64,000 nt of DNA. It comes from Roseitalea sp. (GTDB taxonomy: Bacteria > Pseudomonadota > Alphaproteobacteria > Rhizobiales > Rhizobiaceae). The notes under the pieces are model-generated. The model was not told where the DNA came from. It worked only from the letters and a program-made list of their open reading frames with translations, and searched no databases. Made by a program: the position numbers and the translations under genes. The stretch lies in contig JAEPON010000014.1 of NCBI GenBank assembly GCA_017642895.1, positions 1-64,000 on the forward strand, given 5' to 3'. This document shows positions 8,608 to 16,336 of the stretch, one piece after another (position 1 is the first letter of the stretch; each line of letters begins with the position of its first letter).

Positions 8608-9498
8608 GTGACGATTCTGATCCTTGGTGCGACCGGCCGCGTTGGCGGCGCCACTTTGAACGCGCTCAAAACGGCGCCGGGAACCCGCGTGCGCGCGGCG
8701 GCGCGCTCCGAACAAGGCCGTGCAGCCTTGGCTGGACGTGCCGACGAGGTTGTGGCGTTCGATTACGATGATCCGAACAGCTATGACGTAGCGCTTGACG
8801 GCGTCGATCGGCTGTTCCTGTTGACCGGCTATAGCGTCGACATGCTGCATCAGAGCAAGCATCTGATTGATAGGGCGAAAGCCGCCGGCGTCAGCCATGT
8901 CGTCCATCTCGGCACCCATGCGCCCGATGACACCGTCTTCAAGCACCATTCCTGGCATCAGCTCGTCGAGCGCTACATCGAATGGCACGGCTTCGGCTTC
9001 ACCCATCTCAGGCCGGCCATGTTCATGGTGAACATTCTCGACTATGCGCGCGCCAACCGGGACCGGCCCGGCGTACTCGTGCACTATACCGCGGACGCAA
9101 AGGTTGCGTGGGTGGACACGGATGATATCGGCGAAGCCGCGGCCAACGTGCTGCGCGATCCGCTGCCCCATCGCGCACAGACCTATTTCCTGGATGCCGA
9201 AGCGCTTTCGATGGCGGAGGTGGCCGCGATCCTTTCAGACGAAACCGGAACGCCCTGGCGCTTCGAGCACCAGGACGCCGAGGTGCTGATGCCAAGGCTC
9301 CAGGCGGCAGGCCGCGAAATGACCTATGCAAGCTCCGGCGTCCGCTTCTTCAAGGCAGCGGCCGCCGGCAAGGCCACGGACATTGACCGGCTCCACAAAG
9401 ACCTTGCCCATCTGACCGGCCGCGAACCGACGCGCTGGCGCGACTATGTCCGGCGCAACCGTGATGCCTTCAGCGGCGATGGCCAGCGAGCGCTCTGA
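8608..9498 (+). CDS. NmrA-like NAD(P)-binding protein
   Basis: Atypical SDR of about 296 residues of the NmrA/NAD(P)H azoreductase-like group. The GTG at 8608 has AAGGA eight bases upstream and gives MTILILGATGRVGG, the expected dinucleotide-binding N-terminus. The frame is open further upstream, but only inside dctM. Members act as redox sensors or reduce quinones or azo compounds; which applies here is unknown. It follows dctM by 29 bases and is probably the last gene of the ALDH-TRAP transcript. Confidence 0.8.
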   Translation: MTILILGATGRVGGATLNALKTAPGTRVRAAARSEQGRAALAGRADEVVAFDYDDPNSYDVALDGVDRLFLLTGYSVDMLHQSKHLIDRAKAAGVSHVVHLGTHAPDDTVFKHHSWHQLVERYIEWHGFGFTHLRPAMFMVNILDYARANRDRPGVLVHYTADAKVAWVDTDDIGEAAANVLRDPLPHRAQTYFLDAEALSMAEVAAILSDETGTPWRFEHQDAEVLMPRLQAAGREMTYASSGVRFFKAAAAGKATDIDRLHKDLAHLTGREPTRWRDYVRRNRDAFSGDGQRAL

Positions 9499-9620
9499 AA
9501 CACCGGCCACAGATCCGGCGCCGATTGCAGGGATCAACTGGACAGGGATGAGCCGGCTGCCAACAAGCCGGCAATGCCGCTTTGTTTGAAGCTGCAATCG
9601 TGTGTCTTTTTGTTTTACTT

Positions 9621-9648
9621 TATGGGAAAGTTCCCGTATTGTGAACAA
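9621..9648 (+). promoter_or_regulatory. Candidate operator upstream of the FMN reductase
   Basis: GGGAA at 9624-9628 and TTCCC at 9631-9635 form a perfect inverted repeat with a two-base spacer, extending imperfectly to 9621-9638. TTGTGAACAA follows at 9639-9648, and GTTC at 9630-9633 with GAAC at 9643-9646 make a second dyad (GTTC-N9-GAAC). The AGGAG ribosome site begins six bases later, so a bound repressor would sit on or just after the transcription start. It resembles the element at 3901-3928. Confidence 0.4.
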
Positions 9649-9662
9649 AATAGGAGATCATT

Positions 9663-10337
9663 ATGGCGCGAATCGCAGAAATCGGGATGAAGCCCTTTAT
9701 CGTCGGCATTGGCGGCACGACGCGTCAGAATTCGAGTTCGGAAAAGGCGGTGCGATGTGCTCTGAACTACGCCGAGGACGGTGGCGCGGAGACGGCGATG
9801 TATGCCGGCCCGGACCTGATGTTCCCGATCTATGACCCGGCTCGCACGGAACGGACACCTGAGGAAGCCCGGTTTGTCGCCGATCTGCGCCGCGCCGACG
9901 GGATCATCCTTGCCTCACCGGGATATCACGGCTCGATCTCCGGCCATCTCAAGAACGCGCTCGACTATACCGAGGACATGAACCGGGATCCGAAGGCCTA
10001 TTTCAGCGCCCGTGCGGTCGGCTGTATCGGCATCGCGGCGGGGTGGCAGGCCGCCAACTCGACGCTTGCAACGCTCCGCAGCATCGTCCACGCGCTGCGC
10101 GGTTGGCCAACGCCGCTGGGGGTGACAATCAACTCCGCCGGGCCGCCGCTGTTCGATGATGACGCCAACTGTCTGGACGAGTCACTGGATGAGCGGTTGC
10201 GCTACATGGCCCGGCAAGTGGTCGTTTTTGCCGTGATGCGGTTCACCGCGCGCGCCGCCTATCCCGACTGGGAGCTTTGGCCGGAAACCGGCGAGTATTT
10301 CCCCAAGGTTAAACTGGAACTCGATCAGGACGCCTGA
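9663..10337 (+). CDS. NADPH-dependent FMN reductase family protein
   Basis: Flavodoxin-fold reductase of 224 residues. The N-terminal GIGGTTRQNSSSEKAVR is the FMN phosphate-binding loop, and ASPGYHGSISGHLKNALDY contains the family's flavin-ring contact motif. Such enzymes reduce free FMN for two-component monooxygenases. The luciferase-like monooxygenase at 13097 is the obvious partner, so this gene may supply its FMNH2. TAGGAG precedes the ATG and a strong terminator follows at 10366-10397, so it is probably transcribed alone. Confidence 0.85.
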   Translation: MARIAEIGMKPFIVGIGGTTRQNSSSEKAVRCALNYAEDGGAETAMYAGPDLMFPIYDPARTERTPEEARFVADLRRADGIILASPGYHGSISGHLKNALDYTEDMNRDPKAYFSARAVGCIGIAAGWQAANSTLATLRSIVHALRGWPTPLGVTINSAGPPLFDDDANCLDESLDERLRYMARQVVVFAVMRFTARAAYPDWELWPETGEYFPKVKLELDQDA

Positions 10338-10365
10338 CACCGCAACCGGATGCCACCTGGCCATG

Positions 10366-10397
10366 TGGGCGATGCCATCGTGCGTCGCCCATTTTTT
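10366..10397 (+). terminator. Rho-independent terminator after the FMN reductase
   Basis: TGGGCGATGC at 10366-10375 pairs with GCGTCGCCCA at 10382-10391 (one wobble) across a six-base loop, followed by six T residues. It lies 29 bases after the reductase stop in the convergent gap before the SDR gene on the other strand. Confidence 0.85.
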
Positions 10398-10460
10398 GAT
10401 GACGCCCCATGGCACCGATAGCACCGCCAGAGGTCAGCGGTGTCGGGAGGTTGTGCCGAT

Positions 10461-11243
10461 TCAGGTGCTTGTGCGCGGGACAGCGCCGATCTGCCTGTTC
10501 ACCGTGCCGGAAAAGCCGCCGTCGATCACCAGATTGTGGCCGGTCACATAGTCGGCGTCTTCACTCAGCAGCCAGTGGACGCCTTTGGCGATATCGGCCG
10601 GGGTGCCAATGCGGCCGTACGGCACGAGCGCTGCGCGCGCGGCGTGCTTTTCGGGATCGGCATAGGTCGCCTCGGTCAACGGGCTGCGAATGAAGCCGGG
10701 CGAGATCGTGTTGACCCGAATGCCGAACTGGCCCCACTCCTGAGCCAGTGTCTGGCCGAGCATGATCACGCCGCTTTTGGTCAGATTATAGAGCCCCATG
10801 CCATGCTGCGGCGCCATGCCGGAGACCGACGCCGTGGCGATGAAAGCGCCGTTTGACATCTGCAGATGCTCAAAGGACGCGCGCGCCAAAAGCCAGCATG
10901 CGCGCAGATTGACGGCGAACACCTGCTCCCAATCATCGAGCGTGACCTGATCGAGCCAGCCCGGGCCGGCAATGCCGGCATTGCTGACGACGCCGTCGAG
11001 ACGGCCAAACCGGTTGATCGCCTCTGCGACGAGACGCGCCGGCGTCTCCGGATCGACAAGATCGCCCAGGGCAACCGCGACATCGGCACTCTTGGCCCTC
11101 GCCGCATCGGCCGCTTCTTGCAGCGGCGCTCCATCGGCATGGTCACACATGACCAACGCCGTTTCTGCGTTGGCGATCTCCGCGCACATAGCCGCGCCGA
11201 TCCCGCCGCCGGCACCCGTGACCAGAATAACCCGCTTTTCCAT
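10461..11243 (-). CDS. SDR family oxidoreductase
   Basis: Classical short-chain dehydrogenase of 260 residues that interconverts an alcohol and a ketone with NAD(P). It has VILVTGAGGGIGAA (cofactor loop), VSNAGIAG, catalytic YNLTKSG (Tyr-x-x-x-Lys), and NTISPGFIRSPL. It lies 12 bases downstream of a second SDR on the same strand, so the two are likely co-expressed. That strand is divergent from the hydrolase and monooxygenase run at 12248. One of the pair may form the ketone substrate for the monooxygenase, which is inference. Confidence 0.88.
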   Translation of the reverse strand: MEKRVILVTGAGGGIGAAMCAEIANAETALVMCDHADGAPLQEAADAARAKSADVAVALGDLVDPETPARLVAEAINRFGRLDGVVSNAGIAGPGWLDQVTLDDWEQVFAVNLRACWLLARASFEHLQMSNGAFIATASVSGMAPQHGMGLYNLTKSGVIMLGQTLAQEWGQFGIRVNTISPGFIRSPLTEATYADPEKHAARAALVPYGRIGTPADIAKGVHWLLSEDADYVTGHNLVIDGGFSGTVNRQIGAVPRTST

Positions 11244-11255
11244 TCTTTCCCTCTC

Positions 11256-12074
11256 CTACCTATATCGATGGCCTTGCACGGAAACGCCACCGTCCACGGT
11301 CAAAACGGCACCTGTGACATAGCGCGCCTCATCGCTCGCCAGATAGACAGCCGCCCAGGCGATGTCGAAGCCGCTGCCTTCGATCCCGAGAGGCGAAGAC
11401 TTGCGCCGCAATGCTCGTTGTTCCTCGGTTTGGCGAGCCGCCGCCCGCGGCGTCATCAACGGACCAGGCGCGATGCCGTTGACCCGGATGCCCTGTGCCC
11501 CGTGGTCGATCGCCATCGCCGCCGTCAGCGTGTCCACGGCGCCTTTTGAGACCGAGTAGGGCGTCGCAGAATAGGGCCGGCGCGGCGAGATCGAGGAAAC
11601 ATTGATGATCGATCCGCCTCCGCCCTTGGCCATTTCCGGGACCGCGAACCGGGACATGTTCACCATTCCGAGCAGGTTGATGTCGAGGATCGCGCGCCAA
11701 TCGTCCGGCGTGGTCGTGGTCACATCGCCGCGTGTGACGATGCCGACATTGTTGTCCAGGATGTGCAGACCGCCGAATTGGCTCGACGCCGCCTGAACGG
11801 CCGCCTGCGCCGCATCTTCGGTCGTGATGTCGCCGACGACCACCGCCGCCTGGCCGCCTTCGTCCGCGATAATCTGGCGGGTTTGTTCGGCTGCCTCGCG
11901 GTCTGCGTCGAAAAGCACAACGGCTGCGCCCTCGCGCGCGAACAAGACAGCGGCCGCCTTGCCGGTTCCGTAGCCGGGGCCCGATGATCCCGCTCCCGTA
12001 ACGATCGCAACCTTGCCTTCCAGCCGACTAGCCGGACGGCGGCCCAGATCTTCATCCCAAAGCGCTGCGCTCAC
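11256..12074 (-). CDS. SDR family oxidoreductase
   Basis: Short-chain dehydrogenase of about 272 residues. The chosen GTG start (complement at 12072-12074) has AAGGGGGA eight bases upstream and gives VSAALWDEDLGRRPASRLEGKVAIVTG. The frame is open to 12209, but that would run through the divergent promoter region. The cofactor loop IVTGAGSSGPGYGTGKA is longer than usual. NNVGIV and YSVSKGAVDTL supply the NNAG-like and catalytic Tyr/Lys motifs. The first gene of a two-SDR operon; substrate unknown. Confidence 0.85.
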   Translation of the reverse strand: MSAALWDEDLGRRPASRLEGKVAIVTGAGSSGPGYGTGKAAAVLFAREGAAVVLFDADREAAEQTRQIIADEGGQAAVVVGDITTEDAAQAAVQAASSQFGGLHILDNNVGIVTRGDVTTTTPDDWRAILDINLLGMVNMSRFAVPEMAKGGGGSIINVSSISPRRPYSATPYSVSKGAVDTLTAAMAIDHGAQGIRVNGIAPGPLMTPRAAARQTEEQRALRRKSSPLGIEGSGFDIAWAAVYLASDEARYVTGAVLTVDGGVSVQGHRYR

Positions 12075-12165
12075 AAGCAGATTCCCCCTTGTTCGAACGG
12101 TTTCGTCTGACGGCCGCCGGGTCGTTCGAGCGGCCTCGACTGGCTTGAACCTCTCGATGAAAAGG

Positions 12166-12221
12166 CTTGACAGGTTTATCAATGATCTATAATTTGGTGT
12201 CAAGACCAATATTTAGAACAA
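12166..12221. promoter_or_regulatory. Divergent overlapping promoters with a TTGGT/ACCAA operator
   Basis: For the rightward genes, TTGACA (12167-12172) and TATAAT (12188-12193) are both perfect, with a short 15-base spacer. For the leftward SDR genes, TTGACA (complement of 12198-12203) and GATAAA (complement of 12175-12180) are 17 bases apart. Between them TTGGT (12194-12198) and ACCAA (12205-12209) form an inverted repeat with a six-base spacer. It covers the rightward start point and the leftward -35. TTTAGAACAA follows at 12212-12221. A single bound protein could control both directions. Confidence 0.6.
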
Positions 12222-12247
12222 TTATCGATGCGCAAGGGATGAAAGCC

Positions 12248-13072
12248 ATGCCTGACAATCTCTATGAAACACCCGACCCGCAAATCGATGTCGACGGCGT
12301 CAAGATTGACCTACGCGTGAAGGGCAGCGGGCGTCCGCTGTTGTTTTTGCAGGGTATTGAGAGCTGGATACGGGATGAAACGTTCAGCGACGAACTCGCC
12401 AAGCAGTTCAAAGTCTACCTTCCCCAGAACCCGGGATTTGGACATTCGGAGCTGCCGGACGATTTCTACAACATCGGCGATTTCGCCAACTTCTACCTGA
12501 CGATGCTGGACGAACTCGACCTGCGCGATGTCGTCGTTGTGGGCACGTCGTTCGGGGGCTGGATCGCGGCTGAGTTGGCGTCACGGTCGTGCGAGCGCCT
12601 CGGCGCCGTGGTGTTGGCGAACCCGTTTGGCATCCGCATTTCGGACGACCCGCTCAGGCGCGACATCAAGGACATCTACGCGATGTCGCAAGCCGAAGTT
12701 GCCGACCACTTCTACCACGATCCGGAGGCGAACCGGCGCGATGTGACACAGTTGCCTGACCACACGCTGGTCGCAATTGCCCGTTCGCGAGAAACGATGT
12801 GCCTGTTCGGCTGGGAGCCCTACATGCACAATCCTTCACTCAAGCGCTGGCTCAAGCGGATCAACGTGCCAACGCTGGTCCTGTGGGGTGAAGGCGACAA
12901 GCTGATGTCGACCGACTATGGCCGTGCGTACGCTGGCCTCATTCCCAATTCCACCTTCCGCACCATCGAAGAAGCCGGCCACTACCCGCATGTGGAACGG
13001 CCGGCCGATTTTGTGCGCCACATCATCGCGTTCGCCGACGAGCCAGCGGCGCAAATGCGCATCAGCGCCTGA
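12248..13072 (+). CDS. Alpha/beta hydrolase
   Basis: Alpha/beta-fold hydrolase of about 274 residues. The nucleophile elbow is VVGTSFGGW (Ser101 from the chosen start), WGEGDKLMS holds the likely acid residue, and EEAGHYPHVERP the catalytic His. I start at ATG 12248, nine bases after AAGGG; ATG 12239 is also in frame. It is the first gene after the divergent promoter and 24 bases upstream of the flavin monooxygenase. It may hydrolyse an ester or lactone made by that enzyme, or cleave a C-C bond of a diketone, as related hydrolases do. Confidence 0.85.
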   Translation: MPDNLYETPDPQIDVDGVKIDLRVKGSGRPLLFLQGIESWIRDETFSDELAKQFKVYLPQNPGFGHSELPDDFYNIGDFANFYLTMLDELDLRDVVVVGTSFGGWIAAELASRSCERLGAVVLANPFGIRISDDPLRRDIKDIYAMSQAEVADHFYHDPEANRRDVTQLPDHTLVAIARSRETMCLFGWEPYMHNPSLKRWLKRINVPTLVLWGEGDKLMSTDYGRAYAGLIPNSTFRTIEEAGHYPHVERPADFVRHIIAFADEPAAQMRISA

Positions 13073-13096
13073 TCCCGAACGCCGGAGGACAGACAC

Positions 13097-14305
13097 ATGG
13101 AAGTTTTTCACTTCACCGAGCAGGCCTATCCCGACGCGTGGAAACACGATCTGGACTCGCTTCGCAACACGATTCCGAGCAGCTATTGCGAACCCGAAAA
13201 AGCGCGTGAGATCTATCGCAACGCCCAGGACGGATGGCTGCTCTGCGACGAGTTGGGCATCAACATCGCTTTCAACGAGCATCACAGTTCGGCAACCTGC
13301 CTGTCCGCTTCTCCGGAAGTGACCATGTCGATCATGGCGCGGATGACGAACAATGTGCAGATCCTGCCGATCGGCTTTCAGATCGCCAACCGGCCGAACC
13401 TGGTCTTGCTGGCCGAACAGATCGCCATGGCCGACGTGATTTCGGGCGGGCGCATCCAGACGGGCTTCGTCAAGGGTGCGCCCTATGAGCTTTCGCCGGC
13501 CAATTCCAATCCCGGCCGCTATCTGGAGCGGTTCTGGGAAGGAGTCGACCTGATCACCAAGGCACTGTCGACCCATGACGGCCCGTTCAACTATGAAGGC
13601 AAGCACTACCATTATCGGCAGGTCAATGTCTGGCCGCGTGCTTGGCAAAACCCGCATCCGCCCGTCTGGATTCCGGCGCAAAGCCCCGGCAGCACGATCG
13701 AGATCGCCCGCAAGGGATACAATCTGGCCGTCTTCCTGGCCGGCCGGAACCTGAAGAAGCTGATGGACCTCTACAAGCAGGAAACGGTGGCCGCCGGCTT
13801 CCCTTCGCCGGGGCCGGAAAAGTTCGGCTATCTGTGCCTGTGCGCGGTCGCTGAGGACGAGGCGGAAGCCCACCGCCGTGCCTACGATATTCACGGCTAT
13901 CTGCGCACCACCGGCATCATTGCCGAGGCGTTCGTCAATCCGCCCGGCTACCAGTCGCCGGAAAACAACGCCAAATGGCTCCGCAAGGGCCAATTGCGCG
14001 GTCGCGCCGGCACGTTCTTCCCGGCGACGAAGAAAGACGGCACCGTCATCAACCAGGCCCAAGCTTCGATTGAGGACCTCGTCGATGCCAACATCTTCTT
14101 CGTCGGCACACCCGATCAGGTCTACGACCAGATCTGCGAGTTCAATGACCATGTCGGCGGCGTTGGCAATTTCGTGATGATGTTCGACGGCGGTGAACTG
14201 CCCCATGCCGACATGATCGACAGCATCCGGCTGTTTGGCGACAAGGTGCTGCCGCGCTTGAAGGACCGCTATCCGAACGCATCGGTCGTTCAGGCCGCCG
14301 AATAG
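13097..14305 (+). CDS. LLM-class flavin-dependent monooxygenase
   Basis: Bacterial luciferase-like enzyme of 402 residues. It has the family's N-terminal HFTEQAYPDAW, the core AEQIAMADVISGGRIQTGFVKGAPYE, the INIWPRP-like VNVWPRAWQNPHPPVW strand, and the late IFFVGTPDQVYDQI. These enzymes use reduced FMN supplied by a separate reductase to insert oxygen, including Baeyer-Villiger and ring-opening reactions. The FMN reductase at 9663 is a candidate partner. It is flanked on both sides by hydrolases, as expected if the product is an ester or lactone. A second LLM gene lies at 34250. Confidence 0.9.
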   Translation: MEVFHFTEQAYPDAWKHDLDSLRNTIPSSYCEPEKAREIYRNAQDGWLLCDELGINIAFNEHHSSATCLSASPEVTMSIMARMTNNVQILPIGFQIANRPNLVLLAEQIAMADVISGGRIQTGFVKGAPYELSPANSNPGRYLERFWEGVDLITKALSTHDGPFNYEGKHYHYRQVNVWPRAWQNPHPPVWIPAQSPGSTIEIARKGYNLAVFLAGRNLKKLMDLYKQETVAAGFPSPGPEKFGYLCLCAVAEDEAEAHRRAYDIHGYLRTTGIIAEAFVNPPGYQSPENNAKWLRKGQLRGRAGTFFPATKKDGTVINQAQASIEDLVDANIFFVGTPDQVYDQICEFNDHVGGVGNFVMMFDGGELPHADMIDSIRLFGDKVLPRLKDRYPNASVVQAAE

Positions 14306-14317
14306 CTGGAGCGCAAC

Positions 14318-15223
14318 ATGGCTTCCGAAGAACTCGACTGGGTCAAGCGCACCATCGCCGGCGATCGGGCGCGCGCCGGTGTGACAACCCACTTGTATGA
14401 CCCGGCAGCGGCCCGGGCCTCGGTCCCCGAGACCAACCTCCCCCTGCCGTCTGGCGTGATGATCTGGCAGGTGATCGCGAACGGCGTCACCTCCTATTGG
14501 GTCGAGACACCGGAAACGAAGAGTGACCGCGTGATCGTCTATTTTCACGGCGGTGGTTTTATTGCCGGCGGTTTCCACTCGCACCGTTCGCTGGTTTGCT
14601 GGTTGGCGCAGATCACGGGCGCTCGCATCCTGTTCGCCGAATATCGGCTTGCGCCAGAGCATCGGTTTCCGGCCGCCGTTGATGACTGCTTCAACGTCTA
14701 TCGATCAGCTTTGGCGGAAGACCCAGCCGAAATATTCGTCATGGGCGACAGCGCGGGCGGCGCGTTGGCTACGGCAGTTGCGCAATTGTGCCGTGACAAG
14801 GCTGTGCGCATGCCGGACGGCGCGATCATCGCATGTGGCATGATGAATCTCGACGAAGAATCGTCGCCCTTTCTGCAAGCGACACAACGAACGCGCGACG
14901 GCGTGCGCCTTTACGTGTCGCACCTCAAGGATCTGCGCAATCCGCTGGCGTCAGCAATGGAAGCCGATCTCCAAGACTTCCCCCCACTTCTGATACAGAC
15001 GGGGAGTGATGACTATTGTGCAGCCGACTGCGAGCGTTTCGCTCGCAAGGCAGAGCAGGCCGGCGTCGATGTCTGCTTCGAGAACTGGCCCGACATGGTT
15101 CATGTCTGGCATCGTTTCGCGCCCAAACTCCCCGAATCGCTACAAGCATTGGACCGTATTGCCGGCTGGCTCAACGAAACGCGAGTTGCAACGCATCAAC
15201 AGCCCGCTTTGGCCGGAGAATGA
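14318..15223 (+). CDS. Alpha/beta hydrolase, hormone-sensitive-lipase type
   Basis: HSL-family esterase of 301 residues. YFHGGGFIAGGF (HGGG at 77-80) forms the oxyanion hole, MGDSAGGALA holds the nucleophile Ser145, and MVHVWHRF near the end carries the likely catalytic His. It starts 13 bases after the monooxygenase stop, so the two are co-transcribed. Such enzymes cleave small carboxylic esters, consistent with hydrolysing an ester made by the upstream monooxygenase. Confidence 0.88.
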   Translation: MASEELDWVKRTIAGDRARAGVTTHLYDPAAARASVPETNLPLPSGVMIWQVIANGVTSYWVETPETKSDRVIVYFHGGGFIAGGFHSHRSLVCWLAQITGARILFAEYRLAPEHRFPAAVDDCFNVYRSALAEDPAEIFVMGDSAGGALATAVAQLCRDKAVRMPDGAIIACGMMNLDEESSPFLQATQRTRDGVRLYVSHLKDLRNPLASAMEADLQDFPPLLIQTGSDDYCAADCERFARKAEQAGVDVCFENWPDMVHVWHRFAPKLPESLQALDRIAGWLNETRVATHQQPALAGE

Positions 15224-15319
15224 GTCGGTCCCGCCAGTGCCGATGATCGGCAGCTTGGCGACCGCCGGACACCGCTTGGAGCACGCAGACGCCCCGCCGC
15301 CCTGGAAAGGTACAAACCA

Positions 15320-16336
15320 GTGGACACTGAAAGATCGATCCCGCGGACAATGCGCGGCATGGCTGTTGTCGACGGTCCGGACGGTCCGACGCTGGAACTG
15401 ATCGACGCGCCGGTGCCGCAACCCTCCGACACACAAATGTTGGTGCGGGTGGCCGCGGCCGGCCTTAATCGGGCCGACTTGCGCCGCACGCAAGCTCATT
15501 TCAAGGTCAAAGGGCCGGTGATCGCCGGCCTTGAAGTCGCGGGCACTGTCGTTTCGGCAGGCAAGGCGGTGACCGGGTTTGCTGTTGGTGACCGCATCGC
15601 CGCGATGGCGGCGGGCGGATATGCCGATTACGCGGTTGCTGAGGACGTCTCCGCATTCAAGGTTCCGGGTTCGGTTTCCGGCGCGCAAGCCGCTGCGCTC
15701 GCCACCTGGTACATGACCGCTCATGACGCGCTCGTCACCGAAGGCGGATTCAAACCGGGCGCGTCGGTCCTCGTCACGGCCGCTGCTTCCGGGATCGGGA
15801 TCGCCACCGCGCAGGTCGCGCGCGCACTGGGCGCCGGCAAGTTGATCGCCGCTGTCCGCCGGCCAAAGAACGACCCGGATTTTCTCGCTTTGGGATGGGA
15901 TGCCGTGATCGACGGCGATGGCGGGGCGCTGCGTTCGGGCGTAGCCGAGGCGACCAATGATCGTGGTGTCGACATCATCATCGACATGGTCGGTGCGGGG
16001 GTGCTGGACGCGCTGCTTGATGCGGCAGCGCTGGGCGGAACGATCGTATCGGTTGGACGGATGGGTGGGTTTCACGAAACGATCGATCTCGACAAGCTGG
16101 CCCTGAAGCGGATCAAGCTGACCGGTGTCACCTTCCGCACCCGCGACCGGGCGCTCAAGGGAAAGGTGCGCGACGCCATGATCAATGATCTCTGGCCCCA
16201 TCTTGAAAGTGGCGCCATCAGCCCCCCCGTCGCCAAAGTGCTGCCCCTGGAGAGGGCACTTGACGCGCAGGAACTGATGGCTGCGAACCGCCATTTCGGC
16301 AAGATCGTGCTTTCAACCACCGATGGCCCGTCATGA
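15320..16336 (+). CDS. MDR-superfamily NAD(P)-dependent oxidoreductase (quinone reductase type)
   Basis: Medium-chain dehydrogenase/reductase of about 338 residues without the structural-zinc cysteine cluster, placing it with quinone oxidoreductases and enoyl reductases. The N-terminal GroES-like part shows GLNRADLRRTQ, and the cofactor loop is VLVTAAASGIGIATAQVARALGAGK. It starts at GTG 15320, with AAAGG nine bases upstream; an in-frame ATG at 15359 is an alternative. It overlaps the ligase gene by four bases. Likely role: reducing an enone or enoyl intermediate. Confidence 0.83.
   Translation: MDTERSIPRTMRGMAVVDGPDGPTLELIDAPVPQPSDTQMLVRVAAAGLNRADLRRTQAHFKVKGPVIAGLEVAGTVVSAGKAVTGFAVGDRIAAMAAGGYADYAVAEDVSAFKVPGSVSGAQAAALATWYMTAHDALVTEGGFKPGASVLVTAAASGIGIATAQVARALGAGKLIAAVRRPKNDPDFLALGWDAVIDGDGGALRSGVAEATNDRGVDIIIDMVGAGVLDALLDAAALGGTIVSVGRMGGFHETIDLDKLALKRIKLTGVTFRTRDRALKGKVRDAMINDLWPHLESGAISPPVAKVLPLERALDAQELMAANRHFGKIVLSTTDGPS

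Noticed and set aside
9552-9572. GCCGGC/GCCGGC stem as a terminator after the NmrA-like gene
   Set aside because: The arms are self-complementary short GC runs without a T tract right after the stem, so it is too weak to call.
12836-14662. Long minus-strand open frame (608 codons) under the monooxygenase and hydrolase genes
   Set aside because: It is antisense to well-supported genes, has no recognisable domain, and GC-rich third positions create such frames by chance.
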